Translations under genes and position numbers: made by a program
Notes under the pieces: generated by a model
Told to the model about the DNA's origin: nothing
Databases searched by the model: none
The model's input: only the letters and a program-made list of their open reading frames with translations
From: Liolophura sinensis
Lineage: Eukaryota; Mollusca; Polyplacophora; Chitonida; Chitonidae
DNA: 64,000 nucleotides
Assembly: GCF_032854445.1 (NCBI RefSeq)
Contig: NC_088301.1
Span: 52,131,187-52,195,186, forward strand
Direction of reading: 5' to 3'
Shown here: positions 45,831-58,220 of the stretch, one piece after another
Layout: the number at the start of each line of letters is the position of its first letter
Numbering within the stretch: position 1 is the stretch's first letter

Positions 45831-48540
45831 AAATTATGTTTTATGCAGTAGTTCTGTGTTATCATATGTCACTTCATAGAGTGAATGGGTAAAGGCTACA
45901 TGTGAGCTAAGGCCACGCAACATGATAGCAACGTGTTTGATTGGATAAAATTCTCAAGATGGCTGCTTCCATTCACACCAGCCATTTGTGCACTATTGTC
46001 ATTTTGTTCAACATGTTATTCAGTGAAGTCTCATTAAAATAATAAAGTATGATACTGTTTAGAAAGCTTGGCTATCCAGCTTTTGACTGAACTATGTTTT
46101 AGCCAGGTTACTGTCTTGTCCTTTAAGAAATTGCAGCACTCCATAGATAGTTGATGTGTGCTAGTATACACAAGGAGCAAGATGAATATGGAGATCTGTT
46201 GGAGGCTATATATTAAAATCTGCAGGTGTGGAAGATCTCATGGTGGCAATTGTTGTACATGTATCTGTCTGCAATATTAGATACAGTCATATACATCTTT
46301 GAGCTCTGGTGGTGTATTTGGATGAAACAATTGAAAACATAGCAAATAAAGATTTTTTTTGCTGATGAAAGGTGAAAATAGCTGTACATGTAGTTTACTG
46401 TCCATTACAATTAATATGTTATAAAATGGATGATCAAGGTCAGTTTTCACTTTTTGTATTCTAATTCCATTAAATCATTCTGCATGACTGAAGACAGTAA
46501 CACAGTTTGCTTTAATGCTGGAGCTAAGCAAGATCCTGATTTTAGTTTTGAACAGGTCATCTAAATATGTGGAATAATATCCTTTCCTTACTGCCTAGGT
46601 ACCTGAAATGGGTTGAAATAGTATGTGGCTGTCAGATATTTTCTTGGGTTCCTGGTGTGATACATGCTAGGACTAGTTCAAGTGGTAATCTGCTTAACAA
46701 AATCAGTTTACAATTGAGTATACAAATGGTGAATCTTTGGCACTGCTTGTGCAGAACTTCAGACTGGTCATACACCTCAGTGGCCCTGCTCAGCCGAAAG
46801 CAGTTTATCAACTTCCCTTCTTGTCCACAGGGTTAATCTAAGTTTTCCCTATGGTTAACAGGTTAAGCTCTTTTACCGCCAGGCAGATCTCAAGTTGTAT
46901 GTCACAAAAGAGTAAATGCTGGTTTTGCCTCACTTCACTTACAGAAGCTGTTATTGATTGGGATATCTGAGCTCATACACTTCATGGAGAAACTCTGATG
47001 CAGAAACATTGCAAATGGGCTCCACTGGTGAATCATATAACTTCCAGGAAAGGCAAGAGACTTTATTTGTGGTAAGCTTTATAATTTATTTCTATCTTTA
47101 TAAGTATACCTGAGTATTTTGTGACACAGGTAATACATGTGATTATTTATGTGTCTCATAGGTTATTGCTTGTGGTTTGACAAATGCTCATCTATACATG
47201 ATGTAATAGTGCAAGGCCTGTTTTTGTACATTAGGACACAGATGCCCTGTCTTTGATTCATCTATGTTCGTATTTATGATAGATTGGCTTGGCATAAAGG
47301 GCACAGTGATCAAGGCAAGGCAAAAATATTTTAGTCCCTGATACTTCACAAGATAATCATTTTGTACAGGAAGTATTTCCTTGTTCTTCTTTGTTTGGTC
47401 CATTATTGTTGGCTGATTTGGGTTTGTCATCCAATATTGTGTATGCCCATGGATGCAGTATAAGATGAATAGACCATGTATAAGATATCAACAGTGGAGA
47501 TCGCTTAGTTACACCATATCTAAAGGAAATATATGTATTGTATATAAGAGTAATATGCCAGCATTTGAGTATGATTTAATTCATTTCTTAGGTGGATTAT
47601 ATATTTATTTATTCGAATTTTTTGATATTATTTATTATTATTTTTTATTGTTTATTTATTATTAACATTTTTTCGACTTTGGAATGGCTCCTTGATATCT
47701 TGAGTCCACCCAAGTTTTTGTTGATGTCTTATGAGACATTGCCTTTGGTGATATTAGAATCATTCCATGTTAAGGAAATTGGTCACAGAACAGTTAATAC
47801 CTCTAGGGTAATATTGGTACCATGGATAGAGATAACACCATTTCTTCCTGTGCTGTTGGTGTCATGCTGACCTTGATGAAAAGTAAGGCCCATCAAAAGG
47901 ATGTTCTGTCATTGTTTTTGTACAGCATGTGATCTTCATTTCATTTTGGCTGCAAAGTAAGTTTATGTAACGCCTTCCAAATTTGTTGACATTATTTCTG
48001 TGTGCTACCAGTCAAATTGGTTTAAAATAACTCTGAAATATATTTGTCATGTTGTTACTAAAGGGTAAGTTCAGTGTTATTCTTATTTATCACTTGATAG
48101 TTCACTGGAGACAGCCTATGGCTTTGATTAATACAGACAGCATCATTCTTATTAGAATCCTTTGTATATGTTTCAATAGAGTATTTGACTAAAGATTGAA
48201 CTCATTTCGGGTTCTGTAAATTAGTTAATACAAGTTAATGCGACTGATTCAAGCCATAAGGACTAGATTTATGGTAATGGCCACAAGTGTCTGGATGTAA
48301 TGCCCTTTTGCATGCTGTAAGAAGGTGAACTATTGGTAATCTTGCCAGAGGTCAACATTGATTGTTTTGATTAATGCATCAATCTTTCCACTTATCACTT
48401 GAACATTTAACCAATGTACATGAATGTAGCCAATGTACTTGCCACAAAAGGTGGGGTTTTATGGTTTCCTTCGCCTTCAAATTATGACAGTTAATTGCAG
48501 GAGAGGTTGTCATGATTGGAGTGCTGATTTCAAACATATC
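45831..48540. other. Unique noncoding stretch
   Basis: No exon recognised. It contains a caagatggctgc word (45955-45966, YY1-like) and an extremely AT-rich patch built of ttatt/ttatta words (about 47600-47670). Confidence 0.5.
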
Positions 48541-48665
48541 AGGTAATTACGGGAAATCAATTGAATATTAATTGGCCACCTTTCTTTGAACGCCCAGTGA
48601 ACCTTGGCTTGGCAAGAAATTCGCTGTCTTGCATATTTCTAATCCTGCAGGCCCATAGATAACCA
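48541..48665. promoter_or_regulatory. Candidate enhancer-like segment
   Basis: Homeodomain-like gtaattac and ttaattgg, a TCF/LEF-like ctttgaa and an NF1-like ttggcttggcaag sit within about 100 bases. It is short and unconfirmed. Confidence 0.2.
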
Positions 48666-49090
48666 TTGTGTGTTTGAAATGCGACAAGCTGTGTGGAAGA
48701 CCCTTGACCACTCATGATTCAGACACCCGGATTTCCTTGATAGCTGGTCCCAGGTCATTCCAATACTTTTCTCACTGCCCTGCTGAGCCTGTGTCACATG
48801 TTACATCTTTTGCTAGGACTTCTTGTGCTATAGAAAAAGCCTCTGTCCTTGATGTTACCATGGTTTGTCCATCACAATGTTGTAGTTGGCAGTTTATTGC
48901 TGTATTTACCTGTAGACCGCTAGTAAATGTCTTTGTGGTACTACAGTTAATGCATACCTATTGTGATTTTATTGATGAACGGACCTTGGTATTGAGCTCT
49001 AGTGGGAAATTTATCTTTTATCCTTACTGTAACCCTTACCTTCCAGTGAACAGTCAATTGTGGGATGTGTGAAGGATTTCTTCAGTAAAA
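48666..49090. other. Long open frame region without recognisable protein
   Basis: An uninterrupted 134-codon + strand frame (48668-49072) is the longest outside repeats. Its predicted protein is Cys/Ser/Phe-rich with no domain, signal or repeat I recognise, and codon use looks like the local base composition. I see no convincing splice sites bounding a shorter conserved exon. I treat it as noncoding; an unknown exon remains possible. Confidence 0.35.
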
Positions 49091-49240
49091 ACTCACAACA
49101 ACAGCTATGTAAATTACCGGCTCCCAGGAGCTGCCCCAGTTAAGGCCCTGTCATAAAAATCGCGCTCTAATGAGCTGTGTAATGGCTAAAGAGAAAATGA
49201 GATCAGATCATGCTCGACTGCTTTTGTTCTACTAGTCTAA
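49091..49240. promoter_or_regulatory. Candidate enhancer-like segment
   Basis: Contains ggctcccaggagctgcc (a near-palindrome), gtcataaaaatcgcgctcta atgagctgtgtaatggc (HOX/homeodomain-like ataaaaa, taatgag and taatgg) and several CpG words. It is distinct in composition from the neighbours and has no open frame. Confidence 0.25.
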
Positions 49241-50651
49241 ACCATTGACTAGAAAATTAAGTTTTGTGCATTGGGCTGAACGTACATTTGTACTTCAGCA
49301 GTGTTCTACATTTAATAGCTAGTTATAACAAGGCTGTGAGACAGGATTAAAGACATATATAAGTATGTATGTTATTTTTAAAAAATTTTTATTTATTTTT
49401 TTTATATTTCAAAGTTAAGAGAAAAAGTGATGTATGCAATTGTATTTATTAGGACAAGGTGATTAGAAGTAATATGTTGTGTAAGATTAATACTGTAGTG
49501 ACAGCGGAGCTTATAGAGCGCATTAATCATTCAAGTGAAAACATGGTCACTTTTGGTTTTGCATTCAGACTTTTTGTACAGTGTATTAACCATACATTTT
49601 TTTTAATTTTAAAAATGAATTTATCAAGATGTAACCTGTGGAGAAACCAATTAGGGCGTTAAACAGTGTGTTTTTCCAAGGGTTCTTTCCTACTGCCATT
49701 TGGTTTGAATAAATGTGTTTGTAATCAATGATATATGGAATCCTTTTGCCAGAATATATGTCTGTTATCTCTATTGGCTAATGTGTTCTTGGTTAATATA
49801 TGTCTCTCCAGTCATGTGCATGTAGGATCCAAATGAACTTCATTATATCTCTTCAATTACTATGTATAATGTACTCTAGGTCAGTCCAGAATATATCCAT
49901 TATGTGTGGGAGGCATACATATCCATGTATAAGTATTATATTACATGGTTCCAGGTAATAAGATGTATATTTTATGTTCCAACATCACTAAGATGAAATG
50001 GTAGCAGTGGTAGAAATGGTAGCTTCCAGTAGGAAAGTTTGTATGTTATTGCTTCTGAATATGTAGGTGTTCCTATATACTTCCCTCCATACAAAATGAT
50101 CTAATAATAAGTAAAAAGATTGTATGCTAGCCCTCAACATTTATTGCATCAAAAGGTCAGTGTTTATGTGCAGCTGACATTTAGTGGCATATGTTTGCTT
50201 TTTTTTGTTGTTGTTGTTCTTTTTATTATTAATATTTGTTTTGTTTTTATTCTGGTAGTCTTCTTCATTGTTCCTGTTTTCATACATATATATCATATAC
50301 CCTGACAATATCTGACGTTGTAGCAGACCATTCATGAATAATCATAAAAGAGATCATCTCAAGTTAATTGGTTTCTGTTGTATGCTGATATCTTTTGGTG
50401 TAATTTGCCATTTTCTACCTATAATATATTCAGCTATGTTTCACATTGATTTCTAGCGCCATGATTCTTACATATATAGTATAATGAAGTGCTCAAGCAT
50501 TATACAATACTTTTAAAATGTGGTTCAAGCAGGGATTAGATTGACTGAGATGTTACATGTATCGCATGCAAAAAGGTTGTACTATGATATTCAAGTGAGG
50601 TTCACTGGTGATATGAAAGATATCATACATAGTATACCTTAGTATGCAATT
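49241..50651. other. Unique noncoding stretch
   Basis: AT-rich unique DNA with T/GTT-rich low complexity (about 50196-50250). No coding signal. Confidence 0.5.
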
Positions 50652-50745
50652 ACAGTCAAACCTTCCATATGTGGTGAGTCAAGGGAAACGAAAATTGTGG
50701 CCACATATGACAGGTGGACACATACGACAGGTTGAGTAAAAGACC
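50652..50745. repeat. Dispersed repeat fragment (acagtcaaacct... type)
   Basis: It opens acagtcaaaccttccatatg and continues with gaaaattgtggccacatatg acaggtggacacatacgaca g. The layout 'agtcaaacct ... gtggcc ... acaggtgg' matches a short dispersed repeat I remember from several marine invertebrates; I do not know its name. It contains internal inverted words (ccatatgtgg and ccacatatg). There is only one copy here. Confidence 0.4.
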
Positions 50746-52077
50746 AAGTCAGCACACAACTGAATGAGTTCCAAATAACGTACAGATATATGTATTTATT
50801 TCATACAAAGAGGTCTTTGTAATATAGTTACCTGTCCGACTAGTGTCTTCCTTAAATTAGCTCTAAATTAAATTAGTGAGAGCATTGTTTCTATGTGATC
50901 TTTGTCAGTGTATTATCACATGCACATTAATAGACACAGATACATGTAATTTCAATTAGAGCAAAGATACAATATTTCAGCATCTGTCGCATGTTCAGCA
51001 CCTAAATCAGGCATTGTTCTCGTAGGAGGCATATGGAGAAGCATGCAGTTAAAGATAGGTCATAGGTCCATCAACCGCTTTTGTTAGGATGATAAGTGTG
51101 CATTCACCTTGTCAGTCTGCCAGCGTTGCTTGCTGGACTGAGCCTAGGCCGATCTATCCCTTCAGAAGCATTCATTCCTTGGATACTCATGCCAGCGCAA
51201 CAGGTCAGTGATGGGACATCACTCAGTTGCATTACCGTTGAGGTATTTCCCTATTATCTTGTCTCTTTTACATAATGATTTTTGATCGGATGTAAATCTA
51301 TGCCTGCTAAAGCTAAACGACTGATATCCTGAAACCATAATCTTTTGGCAAGTTCTTTGCAATAAAAATCATATTGGTTCTTACCATTTTCCCAAGATAG
51401 GTGCATTTAAGTCACCTTTCTCCCCCTTTCAGTATAGAGCAATTAAAACAGATTTCATCAATCATCACATTTTTTAGGTTTTGTGCTTGGACCGTCAGCT
51501 TGGGCTGGTTATTTTATTACATTCTGTTCTGATACTGGCTCATGACTTGCAAATGAATGAACACTTTATGTGCAATAATTTGATAATAGCATACATGTGT
51601 GTTTCCATCAGAAAATGTTAGCAGTCAAAAAAAGTTTCATATGATACTTTCTCTTGTTGATGTGACAGTTAGAGCCATCTTTTCACACGCAGTATTCCTT
51701 GGTGGGAGGGAGGATCACATATTAAGTTACATTCTCCTGTAATTTTTTTGATCCATTTATATATTTTCTTGTCAATGGCTCAGTTTGCAACACATGCCAA
51801 TGTGATCAGGGTGAAGATAAAGAAAAGACAGCACATCTGTTATAATGAGTTGTTACAACACACGTGTCCCACAATTCATATATGAACTTTCCATTTTCCA
51901 GATCTTACCTGCTATGGCATAAATGGCCTTCAGCACTTTTATGGGTCTCATTCTTCAGAAAGGGATCACTGCATTACTTAACCAGCATACAAATGCTGAC
52001 ATATCTACATTTATAGATTCATACAGATAAACATAAAAAGCACATGTAGTTCAGTCCTGATAGTTAGAACATCATTT
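50746..52077. other. Unique noncoding stretch
   Basis: AT-rich unique DNA with a modestly GC-richer piece around 51105-51240. No coding signal. Confidence 0.5.
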
Positions 52078-52190
52078 GGGGTCCACGCCAGCTCCTAGCG
52101 GGACACCTCTTGAAATTGTTCAGATTATTAGGGGTCCAACCTACTTCCTTGCCGGACACCTTTTGAAATCATTTGGATGATTATTATTAT
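52078..52190. repeat. Local direct duplication, 53-bp period, two copies
   Basis: The word ggggtcca starts at 52078 and 52131. Both copies continue with a gc.ggacacct.ttgaaat.. and ggat/agattatta block. The period equals that of the 4803-5972 minisatellite but the sequences are unrelated. The downstream 52195-52520 segment (ataaaattgcaatatctcaa aaactatt, then two ttttgaa / ccaaaatggct blocks) may be part of the same unclassified dispersed element. Confidence 0.7.
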
Positions 52191-53379
52191 TCTTAGACAA
52201 CTCATAAAATTGCAATATCTCAAAAACTATTAAAGGTAAAAAAACCGAACTTTCGAGCCTTAATATGGAACATATGAAGCAACTTTTGACGATTAGTGCT
52301 GTTTTACCAGTCATGTGATTTAGCAGCCATTTTGAATTTTATTGATAAGCTAAAAAAGTGTTCTTCTCCAAAATGGCTAAACCTATTGTGATGAACATTT
52401 CGCTCACAGTTTTTAGGTGGATTACCCTACCCATAATGTAAAAAGCTTTTAGTTAGTTATTGAAGTTATTGAAGCTATTTATCTAGAACAGCCAAATAAC
52501 CATATGGCTGCTTTTAAGCGTTCCAGCTGTATCACATTTTTCTACTTATAAAGCAGAGTTTTTAGTCATCATACATTATAATTGACAGATATTTTGGTTA
52601 TCAAAGGAAAACCATATATATTTGTAATATTGCTAAATATCTTAAATACAATGCAATTAAATATAATTTATTGTCATAGTTATTATTATTTCTTGGTACT
52701 GTGGGACTACTGCTTCACTTATGAATGAAGAATTAAATAAAGCCCCACGCACACAGTGGAAATGTCATCCAATTTACAATGGTACGTGTACAGTAAACGT
52801 AAAGTAAAGTGTTATCCTGAAGATCAAAATGAAGCTCTTCAGTTTTCTTTTAGGTTTTTGCAGTTAACCACCCCCACATAAATGTTCAATTAAAACAGAA
52901 TAGCGGTATATCTGACCTTTACATTGAGAAATTTTCATTATTAATGTCTTTGTACAGAAAAGACTTCTAAATTTATGTTTTATGGATTGTGGTCCATGAC
53001 TGTTGATCTCCTTGGTGATGGAAGCTTTGATTGTGTAATTGGACTCGGCTATGTGATATGCATGGAGATTAATGTGTCTCAACTAAGTGATGAGTTGTGC
53101 AAGTGAAGATTGTGTTACATGAAGCAATAATTGTAAAGTAAATATTCTGAAGTATATGTAGTGTTAAAGCCAATGGCATAAGTAAGTAGGTAAGTAAGGA
53201 AAGAAACTAATAGTACTAATTATTCCAGTGATAGTAAAACCTGTATGTGTGAAGAGAGAAAAATAGCAGACAAGTCATGTACTTCTCAGGATGTTTATCC
53301 TCTTAGATTATTCCTGTTCACAAAATGTTAGCTCATATGGGTAAGGTGTGTCTATTGCTGGAACTTATTGGAGGATGCA
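52191..53379. other. Noncoding stretch, left part possibly an old dispersed element
   Basis: 52195-52520 carries the ordered words described for the neighbouring duplication, and a short direct doublet ttagttattgaagttattga (about 52454-52473). The remainder is AT-rich unique DNA. Confidence 0.4.
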
Positions 53380-53560
53380 CTCAGGTGTGAATCCATATCC
53401 TGCTGGTTCAGTCGATGCTTAAAGCCATTAGGTTTGTAGGAAAATGTTAAAGTGAGGATGTCTTGTGCCTAGCTTCCTCCGCCATAAAAGTAAAATCACT
53501 TTACAGGTAAAATATTATTGCGCACATCTTTAAATCCCAATCAAATACAAAAATTTCCTA
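53380..53560 (+). mobile_element. Strongly eroded SINE family A relic
   Basis: Ordered islands match family A: gctggttcagtcgatgc (weak), gcttcctccgccataa (compare ttcctcccaccataa), gtaaaatattattgcgcaca (compare gtgaaatattcttgagtacg) and aaatcccaatcaaata (compare aaacaccaatcaaata). Order and spacing agree but identity is low, so this is a tentative call. Confidence 0.4.
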
Positions 53561-56500
53561 TAATCTGCATTTACCATGTATCAATTTCACATTTTATTTT
53601 ATTGCCGAAACCTGCATCTTATCGTCTGGTGGAATGCAAAGTCAAGAGATTTTAAGGATAACCTTCAAGATCCAAATATAAATTTGGGCTTGTCCACTTT
53701 ATGAAACGTACATTTTCCTCTATTGGTAAGCTGTGTCTGACAACTTATTGTCTTGCCATGAGGGACAATTCCTGGTCCTTGATGTTATAAGATTAACGAT
53801 AAATCTCATTTTGGTTTTGTTATGCAATTGTTCCACTAAGTTATGGTCAGTCATCCAGCTTTGTAAAGTCACTCAATTTAGGTGGCTTAGTTTAGGCTTA
53901 TCACCATCAGCTAAACCCCCAGGAGATCTGGAGGTTAGATGCTAACCCTGTTTTATGGTCAGAAGCATGCAGTGCTGCTGTCTAAAGTATAGGTTGAGGG
54001 GATGCTGAATATCCACGGCACAAGGGCCTTTAATCTTCATTTGGGAGGTAAATTATGTAACAATGTATGAATCAGTCCAGCCAACGGTTTTGGAAAATTT
54101 TCATAAGCTTGAAACAATACAAAATTGGCTCATATAGAGCATTTGTCTGGTTAAATCTGAAGTATATGATTTGTTTGATGATATTGCATAAGTGACATTT
54201 CATACATAATAATATTATAAAAGCTTTAAGTGCATGGTTAACTATTAATGTCAAAAACAAAATCCATTGTAAGGATATGGATTTCACGAAGATATTTTTA
54301 CATTGATCCTTTTAAAATTATTCTAAGAAAAAACAATATGTCAATTAAAATAAGAGCATTCCATGACCGCTTGTTGTGTGAAGGGTACATAATACTGATA
54401 CTGTCATTGAACTATATATACAGGTATACATTCCTGATATGATGGCATGTATAGATATTTACAAGTTTACCATTGTAACCATATTACAAAGTATATATAA
54501 TTTTAATTTTCAGATATGCCCATCAAAAGTTATATCGTCAATAATTTTTAAAGAGTGCCTCAGCTTTTTAATGTATTCACAGAACATACAAAAGTAACTC
54601 TTTCAGATGTAGTATTAATTATGCCAATTTCATGTGTAATGATATATTAAATGCAAATCAGTGTATTTTTGTTGAACACTAGAAAGCTATCATTATTTAA
54701 AATACAGTGCCCTGTTTCTGTTTTTTGATGATACTTTTAATACATCAATTTTTGAAAGAGAATCACGGTCTTGTTATGTCTTTCTTACACAACCAAGGGA
54801 TTACACAGGTGCCTATTCTTATAATGTATGATCCAGTGAAGCATTAAATATTTATTCATTTTCATGTTACCTGGTGTGTTTCACCTAAATATCTTTTGAC
54901 TCTGATGGTTACACCTGTCCATAGAATGATCTTCATTGCATTTTATTATGTTTAAATACATAAGAAATACATATATATGTATATTAGATGAATGCTGTAG
55001 ATGGAATTAATCTTTCCACCATTTTTTCAATGTGCTAACTCTGACGTGCTTCTCTGGCAAAGGAAATGTCTTTTTTTTCTTTTTACCAGCTTGTGTGTTT
55101 CTCTTCACTTACACAAGGTGACATTTTATCTATTGTTTAAAATAGAGCCCTTTCAGCTTATGTTGGCTCCAAGCATCTGGGCAAGTTTGCCGAGTGCTGT
55201 GTTCTTTAGTTTATCTTTTCCTGCGGGTTACATCATGAAAGATCTTTGATATGTTCTTAGTTTACCAAACACTATCTCAAGAATGCAAGTATTTGTGATG
55301 AATTCAGTATTTGTTAGAGTGTAAATTGTCAATGTTTTAGCCAGAAATGGTATGATATAATAATGATGATGGGGTTCATTTTGATTTGATCATTCCTCTT
55401 TTATCTTAGAAATTCTAAGGAGAGCTCTAGGATTGGCATGGATACATATTTCTTTATAATATTGAACAATATTTGCTCAGTCCCACAACAGCTTTGTAGA
55501 ATATCTTGTAATATCGTAGAACCTAACATCCTTGAAGGCAAAATAGCATGTTAGGACGCTTAAGCTGTCTTTGTATTTTATGTGAGCATTTCTGAGGAGA
55601 TGTCCCAGAATAGCATTGTATGATCCAGATGCAGGCTGATACTGTTTCAGTCAGATGTACAAAGTTTGGCCAAAGATAATGTCAGCAAGACTGCTGCCAT
55701 CTTTGTTATAATTATAGCTTGTGCCAGAAACCAGGAGTACTGGTCCAGTGTGAAAAGAAGTGGTGATGTACTGAGCATCAAACATTGACTGTTCCCGAAG
55801 AGCCCTTTATGTGCAAGAATCCATGCCACTTCCGTAGCGTAGTAGATTAGCCCTAAGATTTGGCAGACGGGTTTTAAAGGCTGAGGCTCTTAAGGCAGTT
55901 GGGGAACTACTTATCTATCAACCTCTGAAATTGTATGAACACTAACAGGTTGCCCTCAAGTATTTGTATTCCACTCAGGTCTCTTTTGGTATCCCATCAA
56001 CAGACTGCATGGGCTAGTATTGAGGGAATAATGATAATAAATAACACAGCCAGACATTTTATAATAGAAATTTGTCAGGAAGGAAAGCCTGAGCGATTGT
56101 AAACTGTTGTTTAGCAGATTAGAGTGGAATGATAAATGACAAGACCTTTTCAAAGTTTCCAAATACTAACATTTAAAGCAGCCTGAATGACAAATTACAT
56201 GTTCTCACACTAGTTCTGGTAAATGCAACATTAAGAAAAAGTCTGACCCAGTTTAATCCAGTCTACATTTCAACATTCAGATTGGATGGTAGTGTGTTTA
56301 TATTGTCATCATAGTATGGTTTATACTGTCACCATCAATTGTACACATAGTACTACACAAAATATGTTTCTTTATATGTCTTGGAAAATGTTACCACAAA
56401 CAGACTAAACAAATTCTCAGATAATTAGAAACGTACTAGTAATTGTGCCCTTTATAGTTTTTCTCATGCAGCATTAAAGTTCAACCGAATAGTGATTTAA

Positions 56501-57840
56501 GTAGTTTCTGGACAGTAAATGTCATTAGACCGTAAGTGAGAGAATAATTATTTTCACTGCTCTTGACCTGATTTTTCATTCTCATGTACACGTTTAGGAA
56601 AGATCTGGTGTGATATTGGATACAAAAGTTTATCTCTTTTATTGTTTCTTTGTGAATAAGAGAAGCACATGCAAGTCACTGAAGGCATCCATGCACACAA
56701 TTGTTACAGCATAATTCTGAATTTTATACGCAAGAGGTAGAACTGCATAGTGTCTTTGGCACAAAAGATATGGATGGAGTTAAGCTGATCAGCATGTTTC
56801 AGGCTACCAAGGTTATGGTGTGTTTGCTTTCCAATGCAATGACAGGTCACAGATGACTGACATTCTATCAGAGTTAATGAGCAGTGGACAAGCATTTAGG
56901 GGCTGAGGGTACATCAAGCAGAATAATGTCTCCAACTGTTATATAATTTTTCAGCCAGCCATGGCTATAAACTTGTGTATGGATGTAATGTGTATATCTA
57001 GTGATGAGTTATTCCCATTGACTGATGGTCTTAGGAACAATTAGCAATACATGAACTTGTCACACAAGCACATCAATACTAATATCAGAACATAAATTTC
57101 AGGGCTGACCATGTGTCAGCATGGTGCTATCATGTCAGATTCCCCCCAGTCACAAGAAGACATTGAAGGTTGGCCATGGACCAGGCTGCAAAAGGTAGAA
57201 CATAATATTTTTGTTATAACATTGATTATTTCTGGGAAGGGAAAAAAAAACAAACTTGTTTTAAATTAATGCTGAAGATACCATGGATACGTACTATATG
57301 TACCATTATCTCCATGCAAACAGGAGTGTAAACACTGGTCTTTATTCTGTGATGGATCCAGTGTTTTGTTTCTGTGTAGGCTTGTCTGTTTTTGAAAGCC
57401 TTTCGGGTCATCATGGAAAGTACCCATCCATCATCTTGTGTCCAAAGATGAATATGACTTTCAAAAATAGATAACCATGCCGAACAGTTCCTTTATGTTT
57501 TTGACCATTATAATTTAAGCCAAGGATAGTGTTTAAAAATATATCTCATAAACAAGCTGTCCCTCAAGCCATTGTTATTTTTAGCTTTTTTAGTCTAATT
57601 TGATTTTATCAGTTTCTCCATGTTATGATGATCTTCTGATAATCAAGATGCTCAATCCTTTTTGTGGTTACTATTAGTAGCAGGTTGTTAATATGTGTCC
57701 AGTATGAAGATAATTGTGACCATTTGTAGAAAATTTCATCAGCAGAGAAAATGTGTGTAAAATGAAAAAAAAGTATGTAAAGAATTGATATCCAGTCCAT
57801 TGTACACGTACTATAAATAAGAGATGACTATCACACAGAA
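53561..57840. other. Unique noncoding stretch
   Basis: AT-rich unique DNA without exon, tRNA or clear repeat. It includes a gctgccatctttg word (55693-55705, YY1-like on the - strand). Open frames stay below about 85 codons. Confidence 0.5.
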
Positions 57841-58220
57841 GGCAGTCTTGATTTGGCCCCAGCTAAGTGAACTCTTGCCTCCAACCGTAAGGCGAGTTGA
57901 AGCTAGCATTGATTCCTGCCTCAGATGTGAGGTTTCTCTCCATCGACACGCTCCTGATCAATTCGGACTCGCCTATGCCACACACCAGACAGGCCCTGAA
58001 ACTGTTCATTTGCAGAGGAATAGTGTTCGTGGCAAGACACTCTGTGACTTTGACAGCTCTTTGAAAAACAGATTTTGCTGAGATAATTCGTGGACAGACT
58101 GCCCAGATGTAGCTTTGACCGAGTAATTGGCCCGATAAGCTATTAGCAAAGCACAGTGTGAAAACTGTCAAAACCTACAGCGCGCAGTGCTAGTGCATCG
58201 AAAGTGCCATCAGGGAATGC
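57841..58220. promoter_or_regulatory. Candidate enhancer-like segment, best of the window
   Basis: The most CpG-bearing non-repeat stretch here, with sharp compositional edges. Its right half packs a TCF/LEF-like ctttgacc, a homeodomain gagtaattgg (58121-58130), a GATA-type cgataagc (about 58133-58140), gcaaagcac, a TALE-like actgtcaaaacc and a CpG-rich cagcgcgcagtgc. Overlapping open frames of 85 (+) and 102 (-) codons cross it, so an unknown exon is the rival reading; neither frame shows a known domain. Confidence 0.32.

Noticed and set aside
48668-49072. 134-codon open frame as a protein-coding gene
   Set aside because: No domain, no splice or promoter context and composition like its surroundings; a frame of this length is expected by chance in 64 kb of six-frame sequence.
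57824-58171. Protein-coding exon on either strand
   Set aside because: Opposing 85- and 102-codon frames overlap and neither has a recognised domain or clear splice borders; kept only as a regulatory candidate.
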